Positions 34,197 through 43,192 of a DNA stretch of 64,000 nt are shown here, one piece after another (positions within the stretch are counted from its first letter, which is position 1; every line of letters begins with the position of its first letter). Source of the stretch: JBOGNO01 sp050747245 (GTDB lineage Bacteria; Acidobacteriota; Terriglobia; Acidiferrales; UBA7541); assembly GCA_050747245.1 (NCBI GenBank), contig JBOGNO010000015.1, positions 1 to 64,000 on the forward strand. The letters run 5' to 3'. A program made the position numbers and the translations under genes. The notes beneath the pieces were generated by a model. The model was given only the letters and a program-made list of their open reading frames with translations. It did no database searches and was not told the DNA's origin.

Positions 34197-37139
34197 TCAC
34201 TGCAGCTTTGTGAATTCCGCTCGGGCCTGCTTGAGGATTGAGATGTCGGGGTCGGCGTCTTTCCAAAGGGTGAAGAAATCGTTGTAGGCTGCGCGGGCGT
34301 TGGCGATTGCGGCTGGATCTACAGCGGAGCTCGCCGAGCCCGGACCCGGCGCTGCAGAACCCCCAGTGCCAGAGGAAGGAAAAACAAAACCAGCTTGGAG
34401 GGCGTAGGCGCGGGCGAGGCCGAGATGGGCGAGCGCGCCGATGGGTTCATTCCCCACGATTCCACGGTGATCGAGGATTTTACGGAACTCGATGGCGGCT
34501 TCCCGGCCCTGATGCAGCGCCAGATACGCTTCCCCTCGCACATAGATGGAATACAGAGCGGGCGTGAAAGCACCGTTGCCCACTATCCCTAGCTCGTAAG
34601 GAGCCGCGGTTTGAAGGGCATCGATGGCCCTCGAAGAATCGTGGCCGCTGAGCGCTAGCTGGGCGCGAAGCGTTGGCAGGTAGTTGAACTGGACGACCGT
34701 ATCCCCCGGGAAGCGCTTGGCCAAATCATCGGTAAGTTTCTGCGCCTGGGCGATGTCCCCTGCAATCGCCAGCACCAGCGCCGCTCCATACTGCACATCT
34801 CGGCCCGTCGAGAGCGCGAGAGCTGCGGCGGCTCGCTGCCGGGCTTTAGCGGCGTTGCCGAAGAGGGCTTCCCGCACGGCCGAATCAACTTCGTAGGTCG
34901 CCGCCGTCTCTTTTTCTTCTGCCCGCTGGGCCGAAGCCACAGCCCGACGGGAGAACTCTCGGGCCTTCCCCAGCCGTCCGGAATAGGCGGCCGTGTCAGC
35001 TTCCTCGTACAGCAGCACATCTTCCACTCCGGGCTTGCCCGTGCTCCAGGCCACTTGCTGTGCCATCCCTGCCTTGTCGTTCTGCAAAATGGCAAGCTCG
35101 TACAGGTTGAACCGCAAGAAAGGAGAATCGAGTTCTTTCGCCTGCGCCTCTTCGGCCGTGGCCCGGGCTTCCTGCAGGCGATTCAAATTGAGGTAGATAC
35201 CGACGAGGTTGGAATAATGCAATCCGCTCGACGGGTCGAGGCGGAGGGCCTCGCGGAATTCCGCAAGGACTTTGTCATATTGCCCGAGCGCATCGTAAAT
35301 GTTGCCCAGGCTGCTCGGCGGAAACGAATCTCGGGGATAGGTTTGCGCCCAGAGTTCATAGGACTGGCGCGCCTTTTCCAGGTCGCCGGTGACACCTCCA
35401 TAGTAGTGAGACTCAATGTAGAACTTCTCCCGTGCGCTCACCCGTTCACGCAACTCGTAGGCTTTCCGCTTGTTCTCCGCCCCTAGGCTGGTCTCCCCGA
35501 GATTCGAATAGCTTGTCCCGAGCGAAGCATAAGCCATGGCGAAATTCGGGTCGATGCGGATGGCCCGTTGGAACAAGGGCACGGCCGCCGCGGAGTCGCC
35601 TCTACCCACCATGGCCTTCCTTCCCAGGCTGTAGGCTTGAAGGGCTTCGAGTGAAGGCGTCGAAGCCTGTTCGAGCGGCGTATCGAGTTTTTCGACCGTG
35701 CTGAGCGATTCGCCCAGCTTTTCGCGCAGCTTCGCTGCCGCCTTGTCCATAGCCGCGAGAACCTGCTCCTTGCCCGTGGCGCGCTCCTGCTCCTCGACCA
35801 ACGTGTCATCGGTGCGGCAATTCACCGCTTTGATGCCGAGGACATATTGGTTCCCCAGGCTGGCAATCGAGCCGTCCAACACAGCGGCGCTGCCTGTGCG
35901 CTGGCACAGTTCGCGCGCGATGTCTTGAGTGAGCTTGGCATCCGGCTTCTGGCCCATCAACTTCAGAGTCTGGTGCATTTGCTGGTCCGAAATGATGCTC
36001 AAGAAGGGTGATTGCTCCAGCTGCACGGAAAGCCCCTGCCGAAGCGCTTCGTCAAATACAGAATCGCCTGTGGTGTTTGTGAAGTCGGCGAGAACTATGG
36101 TGTCTCTTTCGGTAAGTGCGTGCGCCTTGCGCCCGTTCAGCCACCAATATCCGCCCGCTGCGAGGCCCATCACCACTATCGCGGCGACGACGCCACCCAC
36201 CAGCCTGCGTCGCCCGTCGGGGCGGGCGTTTGTAGCGGCGGTCTTCAGCCCGGCATCTTCGATTACTCGGGCAGTTCCCGTGTCGCGTTTCAGCCGCTGC
36301 AGATCCGTGCGCATGTCGGCCGCGTTTTGGTAGCGCAAGTTGCAATTTTTTTCGAGAGACTTCGCGATGATGCGTTCGAGCTCTGCGGGCACGTCAGGGT
36401 TGAGCCGCACGGGCGCGACGGGTGCGCGATTCAAAATTGCTTCCGTCAGGACGGCGGCGGTGTCGCCGCGAAAAGGCAACACGCCGGTGGCCATTTCATA
36501 GAGCACCACGCCGAAAGAAAACAAATCCGTGCGCGCGTCGAGTTCTTGGCCGCGCGTCTGCTCCGGCGACATGTAAGCGACGGTGCCGATGGTCGAGCCG
36601 GGAGCTGTCAGTGTGGGACCGGCGGAATCCACCGTGGGCATGGCCGATTCGCTTATCGCGCCGCGCACGGGGATAAGTTTCGCGAGGCCGAAATCGAGAA
36701 TTTTGGCCTGGCCTCGCTCGGTGACAAAAATGTTTGCCGGTTTGATATCGCGATGAACGATTCCTTTGGCGTGCGCGGCATCGAGCGCGTCCGCAATCTC
36801 AATCGCCAATTCTAAGATCTCGTCGAGCGGCAGCGGCTTCCCTGCGATGCGATGCTTGAGCGTCTGGCCGTCCAGATACTGCATGACGATGAATGCCCGT
36901 CCGTCCTCTTCCCCGATGTCGTAAATCGTGCAGATATTCTGGTGATCGAGAGCCGAAGCAGCCTGTGCTTCACGTCGGAATCGTTCCAGTGCTTGATGGT
37001 CATGGGACAATTCTTCAGGAAGGAATTTGAGGGCGACAGGCCGGTGCAGCCGGGTGTCCTCGGCCTTGTAGACGACCCCCATCCCCCCGCCACCCACCTT
37101 CTCGACAATGCGGTAGTGCGAGATGTTCTTGCCGATCAT
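34197..37139 (-). CDS. Ser/Thr protein kinase with TPR repeats (membrane protein)
   Basis: 980 aa. A complete Hanks-type kinase domain occupies residues ~8-275: GGGGMGVV P-loop, Lys38, HRDIKPAN with catalytic Asp131, DFG at 149-151 and an activation segment ending in GTVAYMSPEQ. A transmembrane helix (~320-345) follows, then a beta/alpha region (~350-470) and many TPR-like helical repeats (~500-960) containing AIRIDPNFAMAYASLGTSYS and ALRLDPSSGLHYSNLVGIYL. This kinase-TM-TPR layout is abundant in Acidobacteriota. Targets and stimulus are unknown. No substrate gene is adjacent. Confidence 0.92.
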   Translation of the reverse strand: MIGKNISHYRIVEKVGGGGMGVVYKAEDTRLHRPVALKFLPEELSHDHQALERFRREAQAASALDHQNICTIYDIGEEDGRAFIVMQYLDGQTLKHRIAGKPLPLDEILELAIEIADALDAAHAKGIVHRDIKPANIFVTERGQAKILDFGLAKLIPVRGAISESAMPTVDSAGPTLTAPGSTIGTVAYMSPEQTRGQELDARTDLFSFGVVLYEMATGVLPFRGDTAAVLTEAILNRAPVAPVRLNPDVPAELERIIAKSLEKNCNLRYQNAADMRTDLQRLKRDTGTARVIEDAGLKTAATNARPDGRRRLVGGVVAAIVVMGLAAGGYWWLNGRKAHALTERDTIVLADFTNTTGDSVFDEALRQGLSVQLEQSPFLSIISDQQMHQTLKLMGQKPDAKLTQDIARELCQRTGSAAVLDGSIASLGNQYVLGIKAVNCRTDDTLVEEQERATGKEQVLAAMDKAAAKLREKLGESLSTVEKLDTPLEQASTPSLEALQAYSLGRKAMVGRGDSAAAVPLFQRAIRIDPNFAMAYASLGTSYSNLGETSLGAENKRKAYELRERVSAREKFYIESHYYGGVTGDLEKARQSYELWAQTYPRDSFPPSSLGNIYDALGQYDKVLAEFREALRLDPSSGLHYSNLVGIYLNLNRLQEARATAEEAQAKELDSPFLRFNLYELAILQNDKAGMAQQVAWSTGKPGVEDVLLYEEADTAAYSGRLGKAREFSRRAVASAQRAEEKETAATYEVDSAVREALFGNAAKARQRAAAALALSTGRDVQYGAALVLAIAGDIAQAQKLTDDLAKRFPGDTVVQFNYLPTLRAQLALSGHDSSRAIDALQTAAPYELGIVGNGAFTPALYSIYVRGEAYLALHQGREAAIEFRKILDHRGIVGNEPIGALAHLGLARAYALQAGFVFPSSGTGGSAAPGPGSASSAVDPAAIANARAAYNDFFTLWKDADPDISILKQARAEFTKLQ

Positions 37140-37333
37140 TGTCCGAATGCTACAGGCGGCTAGCAGGACAAGTCAACGCACGGCCATCCTATCAGTCAGG
37201 ATGCTGGGGGATGCGGCGTACCCCTCATCTCGCCGCAGCGCACCCAGCCATTTCTCCGCCGCAGACGACCGTAGGCGTAAAGGCGGGATCGTGCTTTAAT
37301 ATTTAAAATTGCCAGAGGACCTTAGGAGAAAAA

Positions 37334-39004
37334 ATGTCGTCTCAGCCGATACCCAGCGCACTGAACGCTAGCACCCAGACGTTCCCGGTCCTGACCGCAG
37401 CTCAAATCGATCGCGTTCGCTCCGGCGGCAAACTCCGGAAAGTCAAGAAGGGCGAAATTCTCTTCGATGTCGGTGACACAGGTGTGCCGTTCTTCGTCCT
37501 GCTCTCCGGAAACATGGAGATTGTGCAGCCGGATCTGAGAGGCGAGCAGCCCGTGGCAAAACATGGCCCCGGAGAATTTACCGGTGAGATGTCCATGATC
37601 TCCGGCCGCCGGTGTTTGGTGCGCGGCCGCGTGACCAAACCGGGTGAGTTTCTGGAACTGGGTGGAGATGCTTTGCGCTCGCTGGTCGCAAAGGACGCCG
37701 AGCTCAGCGACATTTTCATGCGCGCCTTCATTCTGCGCCGGTTGGCATTGATCAGCGCAGGTCAGGGCAATATCATCCTGTTGGGTTCGCGGCACTCGGC
37801 CAATACCCTGCGCCTGCGCGAATTTCTCACCCGCAATGAATATCCCTACGCCTACGTGGACCTCGACACGGATAAGACTTCGCAGGAGCTTCTCGACCGC
37901 TTTGAAGTCAAGCTCGACGAAATTCCCGTGATCGTTTGCCGCGCTCGCGCCGTGCTGCGCAATCCCACGATTCAGGAATTGGCCGATTGCGTGGGATTGA
38001 ACATCGCCATTGATGAGTCCGAGATCCGCGATTTGATCATTGTGGGTGCTGGGCCCTCCGGCCTCGCCGCGGCTGTGTACGGCGCTTCGGAAGGCCTGAA
38101 CGTGCTCGTCGTCGAAGCTGCCAGCCCGGGAGGGCAGGCGGGATCGAGCTCCAAAATCGAGAATTATTTGGGATTTCCCACCGGTCTCTCCGGTCAGGAA
38201 TTGGCCGCGCGCGCAATTGCCCAGACGGAGAAATTCGGCGCCAAGATGATGGTGGCGCACGGCGTCGCGGGGCTGGATTGCGAAAAGCATCCCTACAAAA
38301 TCCTCCTCGACAACGGCGCGAGGCTCGCGGCGCGCGCTGTCGTCATCGCTACCGGAGCCCAGTACAACAAGCCGCGCATTTCCAATCTGGATCAATTCGA
38401 AGGTCAGGGAATCTACTATGGCGCGACGTTTATGGAGTCGCAGCTATGCGGTCAGGAAGAAATTATCGTCGTGGGAGGAGGTAACTCGGCTGGACAAGCG
38501 GCGGTTTTCCTCTCGCAAACGGCGCGCAAGGTGCACTTGCTGGTGCGCTCGGATAAATTGGCGGACACCATGTCGCGCTACTTGATCCAGCGCATCGAAG
38601 AAAATCCTGCCATCGATATCCACTACCAGACGGAAATCGTCGCACTCGACGGTGACGCTCATCTGGAACGCGTCACCTGGCGGGAAAAATCGAGTGGCGA
38701 GACTTCCATCCAGGCCATTCGATACGTATTCATCATGGCCGGGGCATCTCCGCGCACCGAATGGCTGCGCGGCTGCGTCTCGCTCGATGACCGGGGATTC
38801 ATTCTCACCGGGCGGGATTTGGACGCCGCAAACGGAGGCTCGGGATGGAAGCTGTCCCGTTCTCCACAAATGTTGGAAACGAGCCTTCCGGGAGTATTTG
38901 CCGTCGGAGATGTGCGCTCCGGCAGCGTGAAACGCGTTGCTTCGGCTGTGGGTGAAGGAGCGATTGCCATCCACATGGTCCACCGCGCGTTGGCCGAGCC
39001 TTAG
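37334..39004 (+). CDS. Fusion of a cNMP-binding domain with a thioredoxin-reductase-like flavoprotein
   Basis: 556 aa. Residues ~18-135 are a CRP-like cyclic nucleotide-binding domain (ILFDVGDTGVPFFVLLSG, GEFTGEMSMISGR). Residues ~148-225 are a glutaredoxin/thioredoxin-like fold with GSRHSANTLRLREFLTR and no cysteine at the active turn. Residues ~235-555 form the FAD/NAD(P)H reductase: VGAGPSGLAAAVYG, ATGAQYN, VVGGGNSAGQAAVFL and GVFAVGDVRSGSVKR. The redox-active CxxC of true thioredoxin reductase is missing; only one Cys (SQLCGQEE) is near its place. It probably acts as an NAD(P)H-dependent flavin reductase gated by a nucleotide. TTAGGAG precedes the ATG. Confidence 0.88.
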   Translation: MSSQPIPSALNASTQTFPVLTAAQIDRVRSGGKLRKVKKGEILFDVGDTGVPFFVLLSGNMEIVQPDLRGEQPVAKHGPGEFTGEMSMISGRRCLVRGRVTKPGEFLELGGDALRSLVAKDAELSDIFMRAFILRRLALISAGQGNIILLGSRHSANTLRLREFLTRNEYPYAYVDLDTDKTSQELLDRFEVKLDEIPVIVCRARAVLRNPTIQELADCVGLNIAIDESEIRDLIIVGAGPSGLAAAVYGASEGLNVLVVEAASPGGQAGSSSKIENYLGFPTGLSGQELAARAIAQTEKFGAKMMVAHGVAGLDCEKHPYKILLDNGARLAARAVVIATGAQYNKPRISNLDQFEGQGIYYGATFMESQLCGQEEIIVVGGGNSAGQAAVFLSQTARKVHLLVRSDKLADTMSRYLIQRIEENPAIDIHYQTEIVALDGDAHLERVTWREKSSGETSIQAIRYVFIMAGASPRTEWLRGCVSLDDRGFILTGRDLDAANGGSGWKLSRSPQMLETSLPGVFAVGDVRSGSVKRVASAVGEGAIAIHMVHRALAEP

Positions 39005-39469
39005 GACGCACCTGGAAAAGCCTGCACGGACATCGATCAGATCACAGGCGTGATCCATCCTCTCGCCGAATTGGCTACCATCTTGACAGCTCGTCTGGCA
39101 ATATATATGTGGGGCTCCGGGAATTGGAGGCCCTGCCGCAAGCAATCCAAGGCTAGCCAAAGATGCCTTCACCGCAATCACTAGAAATGGACTCTCCGAA
39201 CCAAAGCGCTCTGCGCGCTCTCTCTTTCGCCAGCCCAAACTCCGTGCACAAGCCGTCGCCGGCCCAGGCCCACTCTGACAAACCCTCCATAGCCCTGCAA
39301 AACCGACAAATTCTACCCGCAACACACATCGAAACAGAAATTCTGCAACTTGTTGAAAACAAAGCCACATCCAAAATTCTAATCGAGACAAAACCGCAAG
39401 TTAACTTTTCAGGTTTTCAGCACAATTTTCGCCCTTCTCCGCCACTCTCACATCATTGCTTAGGTTTGC
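39005..39469. other. Non-coding stretch with element-end copy B
   Basis: About 465 bases. A TTGACA at 39083-39088 with an AT-rich -10 region (39102-39111) is a possible promoter. A plus-strand open frame (39163-39498, 111 codons) has no ribosome site and low-complexity Ser/Pro composition, so I do not call it a gene. The repeat described at 39347 lies here. Confidence 0.5.
39347..39393 (+). repeat. Element-end-like sequence, copy B
   Basis: AACTTGTTGAAAACAAA, a 14-base gap, then TCTAATCGAGACAAA. Copy A at 17644-17690 has the same two blocks, differing at 2-3 positions, and the same spacing. There is no transposase nearby. Confidence 0.5.
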
Positions 39470-39499
39470 TTGACAACCGTGCGCCCGAGCCGATATAGA
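39470..39499 (+). promoter_or_regulatory. Promoter of the gene at 39507
   Basis: TTGACA at 39470-39475, an 18-base spacer and TATAGA at 39494-39499. The predicted transcription start falls at or within two bases of the ATG at 39507, which lacks a Shine-Dalgarno, so this mRNA is probably leaderless. Confidence 0.5.
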
Positions 39500-39506
39500 C
39501 ATTCTT

Positions 39507-39935
39507 ATGGCACAAACATTTCTAGTATTCGATTTCGGAGCGAATGAAGAAGCGGCGCAAGCCGCACGGCACAAACTTGAGGGCTGGAGGCAAGGTTTCA
39601 GGCTTGGCGCGAAACTGCTGCTGCAATTTGAGCGGGAAGAAGTGGAAGAAGTTGGAGCAAAAGAGACCGAGACAAAAAGCGAGAAGAAAAAATCCGCGGC
39701 CAAGGAAGCGGAAAATTCGCACCGAGGAAAGATCGAGATCCTGATCCGTCTCGATTTTTCAGCGCATGAGAAACTCTCGCTGCAGCGCTGGCTGGAGCGG
39801 ATTCCGATGGAAGAGCCATTCAAGTCCGCGACAGGGCAGGCGGTAAGGCCGGGCGACGCGGCCTATGAGAAAACCGCGGAGCGATTTGAGGCGCTCGAGC
39901 GCAACACAACGGCCTCACCGCGGCCTCTGCGCTAA
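39507..39935 (+). CDS. Small protein of unknown function
   Basis: 142 aa. Residues ~1-45 look folded (FLVFDFGANEEAAQAARHKLEGWRQGFRLG). A Lys/Glu-rich, probably coiled or disordered segment follows at ~46-75, then RGKIEILIRLDFSAHEKLSLQRWLERIP at ~77-105. There is no signal peptide. It precedes the E1 dehydrogenase gene by 57 bases; a TATAAT at 39948-39953 suggests that gene also has its own promoter. Function not recognised. Confidence 0.6.
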   Translation: MAQTFLVFDFGANEEAAQAARHKLEGWRQGFRLGAKLLLQFEREEVEEVGAKETETKSEKKKSAAKEAENSHRGKIEILIRLDFSAHEKLSLQRWLERIPMEEPFKSATGQAVRPGDAAYEKTAERFEALERNTTASPRPLR

Positions 39936-39992
39936 GTTTCTTTTCGATATAATGTGAACAGTCGCGAACGCCGGCAACAAAAGAGAGATTAA

Positions 39993-42149
39993 GTGGCGAC
40001 ACAGACGCGCGCCAAGACTGCAAAATTCGACGCTGCGAAATATCAGGGACTCAATCGCGAGTCTCTGATACGAATTTATCGCACGATGTTTCTCTCGCGG
40101 AAGCTTGACGACCGGGAAATTCAGCTCAAGCGCCAGAATAAGATTTACTTTCAAATCTCCAGCGCCGGCCATGAAGGCGTGACGGCCGCAGCGGGACTCG
40201 TCTTCAAGCCCGCGCACGACTGGTTTTATCTTTACTATCGCGACCGGGCTCTTTGCTTGATGCTGGGCGTGACCCCGTACGAAATGCTTCTGCAGGCTGT
40301 CGGCGCGAAGGATGATCCGAGCTCCGGCGGCCGGCAAATGCCGTCGCACTGGGGCCATCAGAAGTACAACATCGTCTCGAAATCTTCGCCGACCGGCACG
40401 CAATTTCTTCAGGCCGTGGGTGCCGCCGAGGCTTCGATTTACTACGGCCAATTTCCCAAGGCGCTCGACCAAGCGCGGAAAGATCCCCTGGGCGATGCGG
40501 TGCGGTATTTTCCGGATGAAGTCGTTTGCGTTTCGAGCGGCGAGGGCGCGACAAGCGAAGGGGAATTTTTTGAAGCGCTGAGCACCGCTTGCGTGAAGAA
40601 GCTGCCGGTAGTTTTTCTTGTCGAAGACAACAAATACGCGATTTCCGTGCCGGTGGAAGTGCAGACCGCAGGCGGAAGTATCTCGAAACTCGTCAGCGGC
40701 TATCCCGGACTTCATCTAGAGGAATGCGACGGCACGGAGCCGCTCGAAAGCTACTCGGCGCTTGAGCGCGCCGTTGGATATTGCCGTGCGCGCAAGGGGC
40801 CGGCGCTGGTGCACGCTCACGTCACGCGTCCATATTCCCATTCGTTTTCCGATGACGAAAAAGCATACCGCCCCGACGCGGAGCGCGATAAAGAAGCGCA
40901 GCGCGATCCCATTCCAAAATTTGGACTCTTCCTCGTGCGCGAAGGGATCGTTGACGAGCGGGGCCTTGAAGAATTGGAAGCGGAAGTAGAGCGCGAGATC
41001 CGCGAAGCCAGCGACCGCGCCCTGGCTGCGGAGCTGCCTGCTCCGGACAGCATTCACGTTTGGGTCAATTCCCCTGACGTGGATCCAAGTTCGCCGAAAT
41101 TCGAGGTTGCCGCTGCGCCGAAGGGCGAGCCAAAAACCATCGTCGAAATGGTGTCGCTGACGCTCCTGGATGAGATGGCGCGGGATGAGCGCATCATCGT
41201 TTTCGGAGAGGACGTGGCCGACTGCAGTCGCGAAGAGCATCTCGAGCAAGTGAAGGGAAAGGGCGGGGTATTCAAAGCAACGGCGGGGCTGCAGCGAAAA
41301 TTTGGACCCCAGCGAGTATTCAACTCGCCTCTCGCGGAGGCCAACATCGTCGGCCGGGCCATCGGCATGGCCACGCGCGGCCTAAAACCTGTTCCGGAGA
41401 TCCAGTTTTTTGATTACATCTGGCCAGCCATGATGCAGCTTCGCAATGAACTGGCGACGATGCGCTGGAGGTCCGCCGGGAATTTTAAATCGCCCGCGGT
41501 ACTGCGCGTACCGATTGGCGGGTATCTCACCGGCGGGGCTCTTTACCATAGTCAGTGCGGCGAAGTCATTTTCACGCATTGCCCTGGCTTGCTTGTTGTA
41601 ATGCCTTCGACCGCACTCGACGTTTGCGGCCTGCTGCGCACGGCTATCCGCGCAGATGATCCCGTGATGTTCCTGGAGCACAAGCATCTCTACCGGCAGC
41701 CCTACAATCGAGCCGCCTATCCGGGGCCGGACTTCACGATCCCATTCGGAAAGGCGAGGATTGCGCGCGAAGGCAAAGATGTAAGCGTGATCACGTACGG
41801 AGCCCTCGTGCACCGCGCCGAGGTGGCTGCGGCAGAGCTCGAGCGGGAGGGCGTTTCCGTCGAAGTGCTCGATTTGCGTTCGCTCAGTCCCTACGATTGG
41901 GAAGGCATTGCTACGAGCGTGCGCAAGACCAATCGCGTGCTTGTCGCCTACGAAGATACCCTTTCATGGGGCTACGGCGCGGAGATTGCCGCGCGAATCG
42001 GCGAAGAGCTTTTTGACGAACTCGACGCCCCGGTGCGCCGCGTGGCGGCGACGGACACGTTCTGCGCGTACCAACCGAAGCTTGAAGATGAGATACTTCC
42101 GCAGACGGACGACATTCTACACGCTGTGCGCGAGCTGATGAAATATTGA
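39993..42149 (+). CDS. 2-oxoacid dehydrogenase E1, fused alpha and beta subunits (GTG start)
   Basis: 718 aa. The alpha half (residues ~25-350) has the thiamine-diphosphate motif GEGATSEGEFFEALSTACVKKLPVVFLVEDN-type order ending in NKYAIS. The beta half (~380-718) has FGEDVADCSREEHLEQVKGKGGVF, FNSPLAEANIVGRAIGMA, PEIQFFDYIWPAM and the C-terminal transketolase domain (VEVLDLRSLSPYDWE). Together they decarboxylate a 2-oxoacid and transfer the acyl group to a lipoyl-E2. The alpha half is closest in feel to branched-chain or acetoin types, so the substrate is uncertain. No E2 or E3 gene is next to it. Confidence 0.9.
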   Translation: MATQTRAKTAKFDAAKYQGLNRESLIRIYRTMFLSRKLDDREIQLKRQNKIYFQISSAGHEGVTAAAGLVFKPAHDWFYLYYRDRALCLMLGVTPYEMLLQAVGAKDDPSSGGRQMPSHWGHQKYNIVSKSSPTGTQFLQAVGAAEASIYYGQFPKALDQARKDPLGDAVRYFPDEVVCVSSGEGATSEGEFFEALSTACVKKLPVVFLVEDNKYAISVPVEVQTAGGSISKLVSGYPGLHLEECDGTEPLESYSALERAVGYCRARKGPALVHAHVTRPYSHSFSDDEKAYRPDAERDKEAQRDPIPKFGLFLVREGIVDERGLEELEAEVEREIREASDRALAAELPAPDSIHVWVNSPDVDPSSPKFEVAAAPKGEPKTIVEMVSLTLLDEMARDERIIVFGEDVADCSREEHLEQVKGKGGVFKATAGLQRKFGPQRVFNSPLAEANIVGRAIGMATRGLKPVPEIQFFDYIWPAMMQLRNELATMRWRSAGNFKSPAVLRVPIGGYLTGGALYHSQCGEVIFTHCPGLLVVMPSTALDVCGLLRTAIRADDPVMFLEHKHLYRQPYNRAAYPGPDFTIPFGKARIAREGKDVSVITYGALVHRAEVAAAELEREGVSVEVLDLRSLSPYDWEGIATSVRKTNRVLVAYEDTLSWGYGAEIAARIGEELFDELDAPVRRVAATDTFCAYQPKLEDEILPQTDDILHAVRELMKY

Positions 42150-42221
42150 GGAAACTATTTGTGGGACGAACTCGTATCTCAATGCAGGGGCAGTTGAATA
42201 ATCCAGGTCGGGAGGTGTGTG

Positions 42222-42563
42222 ATGGTTTGTCCGAACTGTAAGCGAGACATCGCCGAATATTCCAACTTTTGCTACTTCTGCGGCATGCGCTTGGCGCCGC
42301 CTCCGTCTCCTATGGCGCAAAAGCGCCTGATGAGATCGGCGACGGATTGCAAGCTGGCAGGTGTGTGCGGCGGACTTGCAGAATACATGAACGCGGACCC
42401 AACTTTTGTGCGCCTCATTTGGGCGCTGGTTACGCTTCTCTCCGGATTTGTTTTCGGCGCCGTTGCTTATCTCGTGGCGTGGATCATCATGCCGGTCGCG
42501 CCGGTGTATGTGCCAGCTCCCGCCGCGGCGCAACAGCAAGCTGCTCAAGCGCCGAATGCCTAA
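42222..42563 (+). CDS. Zinc-ribbon PspC-domain membrane protein
   Basis: 113 aa. An N-terminal zinc ribbon (CPNC at ~3-6 and CYFCG at ~17-20) is joined to a PspC domain: RLMRSATDCKLAGVCGGLAEYMNADPTFVRLIW and a transmembrane helix with AYLVAWIIMPVAP. PspC proteins take part in envelope stress sensing. GGAGG 6 bases upstream supports the ATG at 42222 over the GTG at 42219. Its last 4 bases overlap the convergent DoxX gene. Confidence 0.88.
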   Translation: MVCPNCKRDIAEYSNFCYFCGMRLAPPPSPMAQKRLMRSATDCKLAGVCGGLAEYMNADPTFVRLIWALVTLLSGFVFGAVAYLVAWIIMPVAPVYVPAPAAAQQQAAQAPNA

Positions 42564-43000
42564 GCTTTCGGTTTGCGCGCCGCGGGCTTGCCTTTGCCGC
42601 CTCCGCGAAAGATTGCGTGGTCGAGCGAAATGATTCCCGCTCCGAGCGCTACGAGTGCAAAGCACGCGCAGGCCAGCACAAGGGGGTATTCATAATTATC
42701 CACGGCCAGCCAACCTCCCTGAAGCTGGTGGACTCGCCAAAGCGCGACGGCCATTTCGCACGTGATCAGCAAGCTGGCAAACCGAGTGAATAAACCGACA
42801 ATCAACAAAATCCCGCCAAAGAATTCAATCGCGCCGGCGATGTATGCAAAATAAGAAGGAAAGCCGGCGCGCACGAAGAAATGCGCCGCTTGCGGTGCGC
42901 TGGTGAAGAGCTTGGGATAGCCGTGGTAGATAAACACGATCCCGAGCGAGACGCGAAGCAGCAGAAGCGCCAGCGGTGTGAGTTTCTCGAGCAATCGCAT
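42560..43000 (-). CDS. DoxX family membrane protein
   Basis: 146 aa with four hydrophobic helices. LLRVSLGIVFIYHGYPKLF in helix 1, GAIEFFGGILLIVGLFTRFASLLI in helices 2-3 and NYEYPLVLACACFALVALGAG in helix 4 are typical of DoxX. The family includes quinol oxidase subunits and oxidative-stress membrane proteins; the role here is unknown. GAGGA lies before the ATG. Confidence 0.88.
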   Translation of the reverse strand: MRLLEKLTPLALLLLRVSLGIVFIYHGYPKLFTSAPQAAHFFVRAGFPSYFAYIAGAIEFFGGILLIVGLFTRFASLLITCEMAVALWRVHQLQGGWLAVDNYEYPLVLACACFALVALGAGIISLDHAIFRGGGKGKPAARKPKA

Positions 43001-43192
43001 TCAGAATCCTCAGATGCGCAGACTATCCGGCCATTGTAAGCGGCCAGATGTGACAGTGCGCTTTGTCAGCTAGGAAAATACACAAAGACATCCCCACATC
43101 CCGAGTGAATCGCAGCGTTGGTGTAGAATTGAGTACTGCGTGAGGGCTTGATTCGCCTTTCTCGCGGCAATCGGAATTCGGGATCAGGGGCG

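Noticed and set aside
39163..39498. A 111-codon plus-strand open frame between the flavoprotein and the 39507 gene
   Set aside because: There is no ribosome site, the composition is low-complexity, and it runs through the repeat-like sequence at 39347 and the promoter at 39470.
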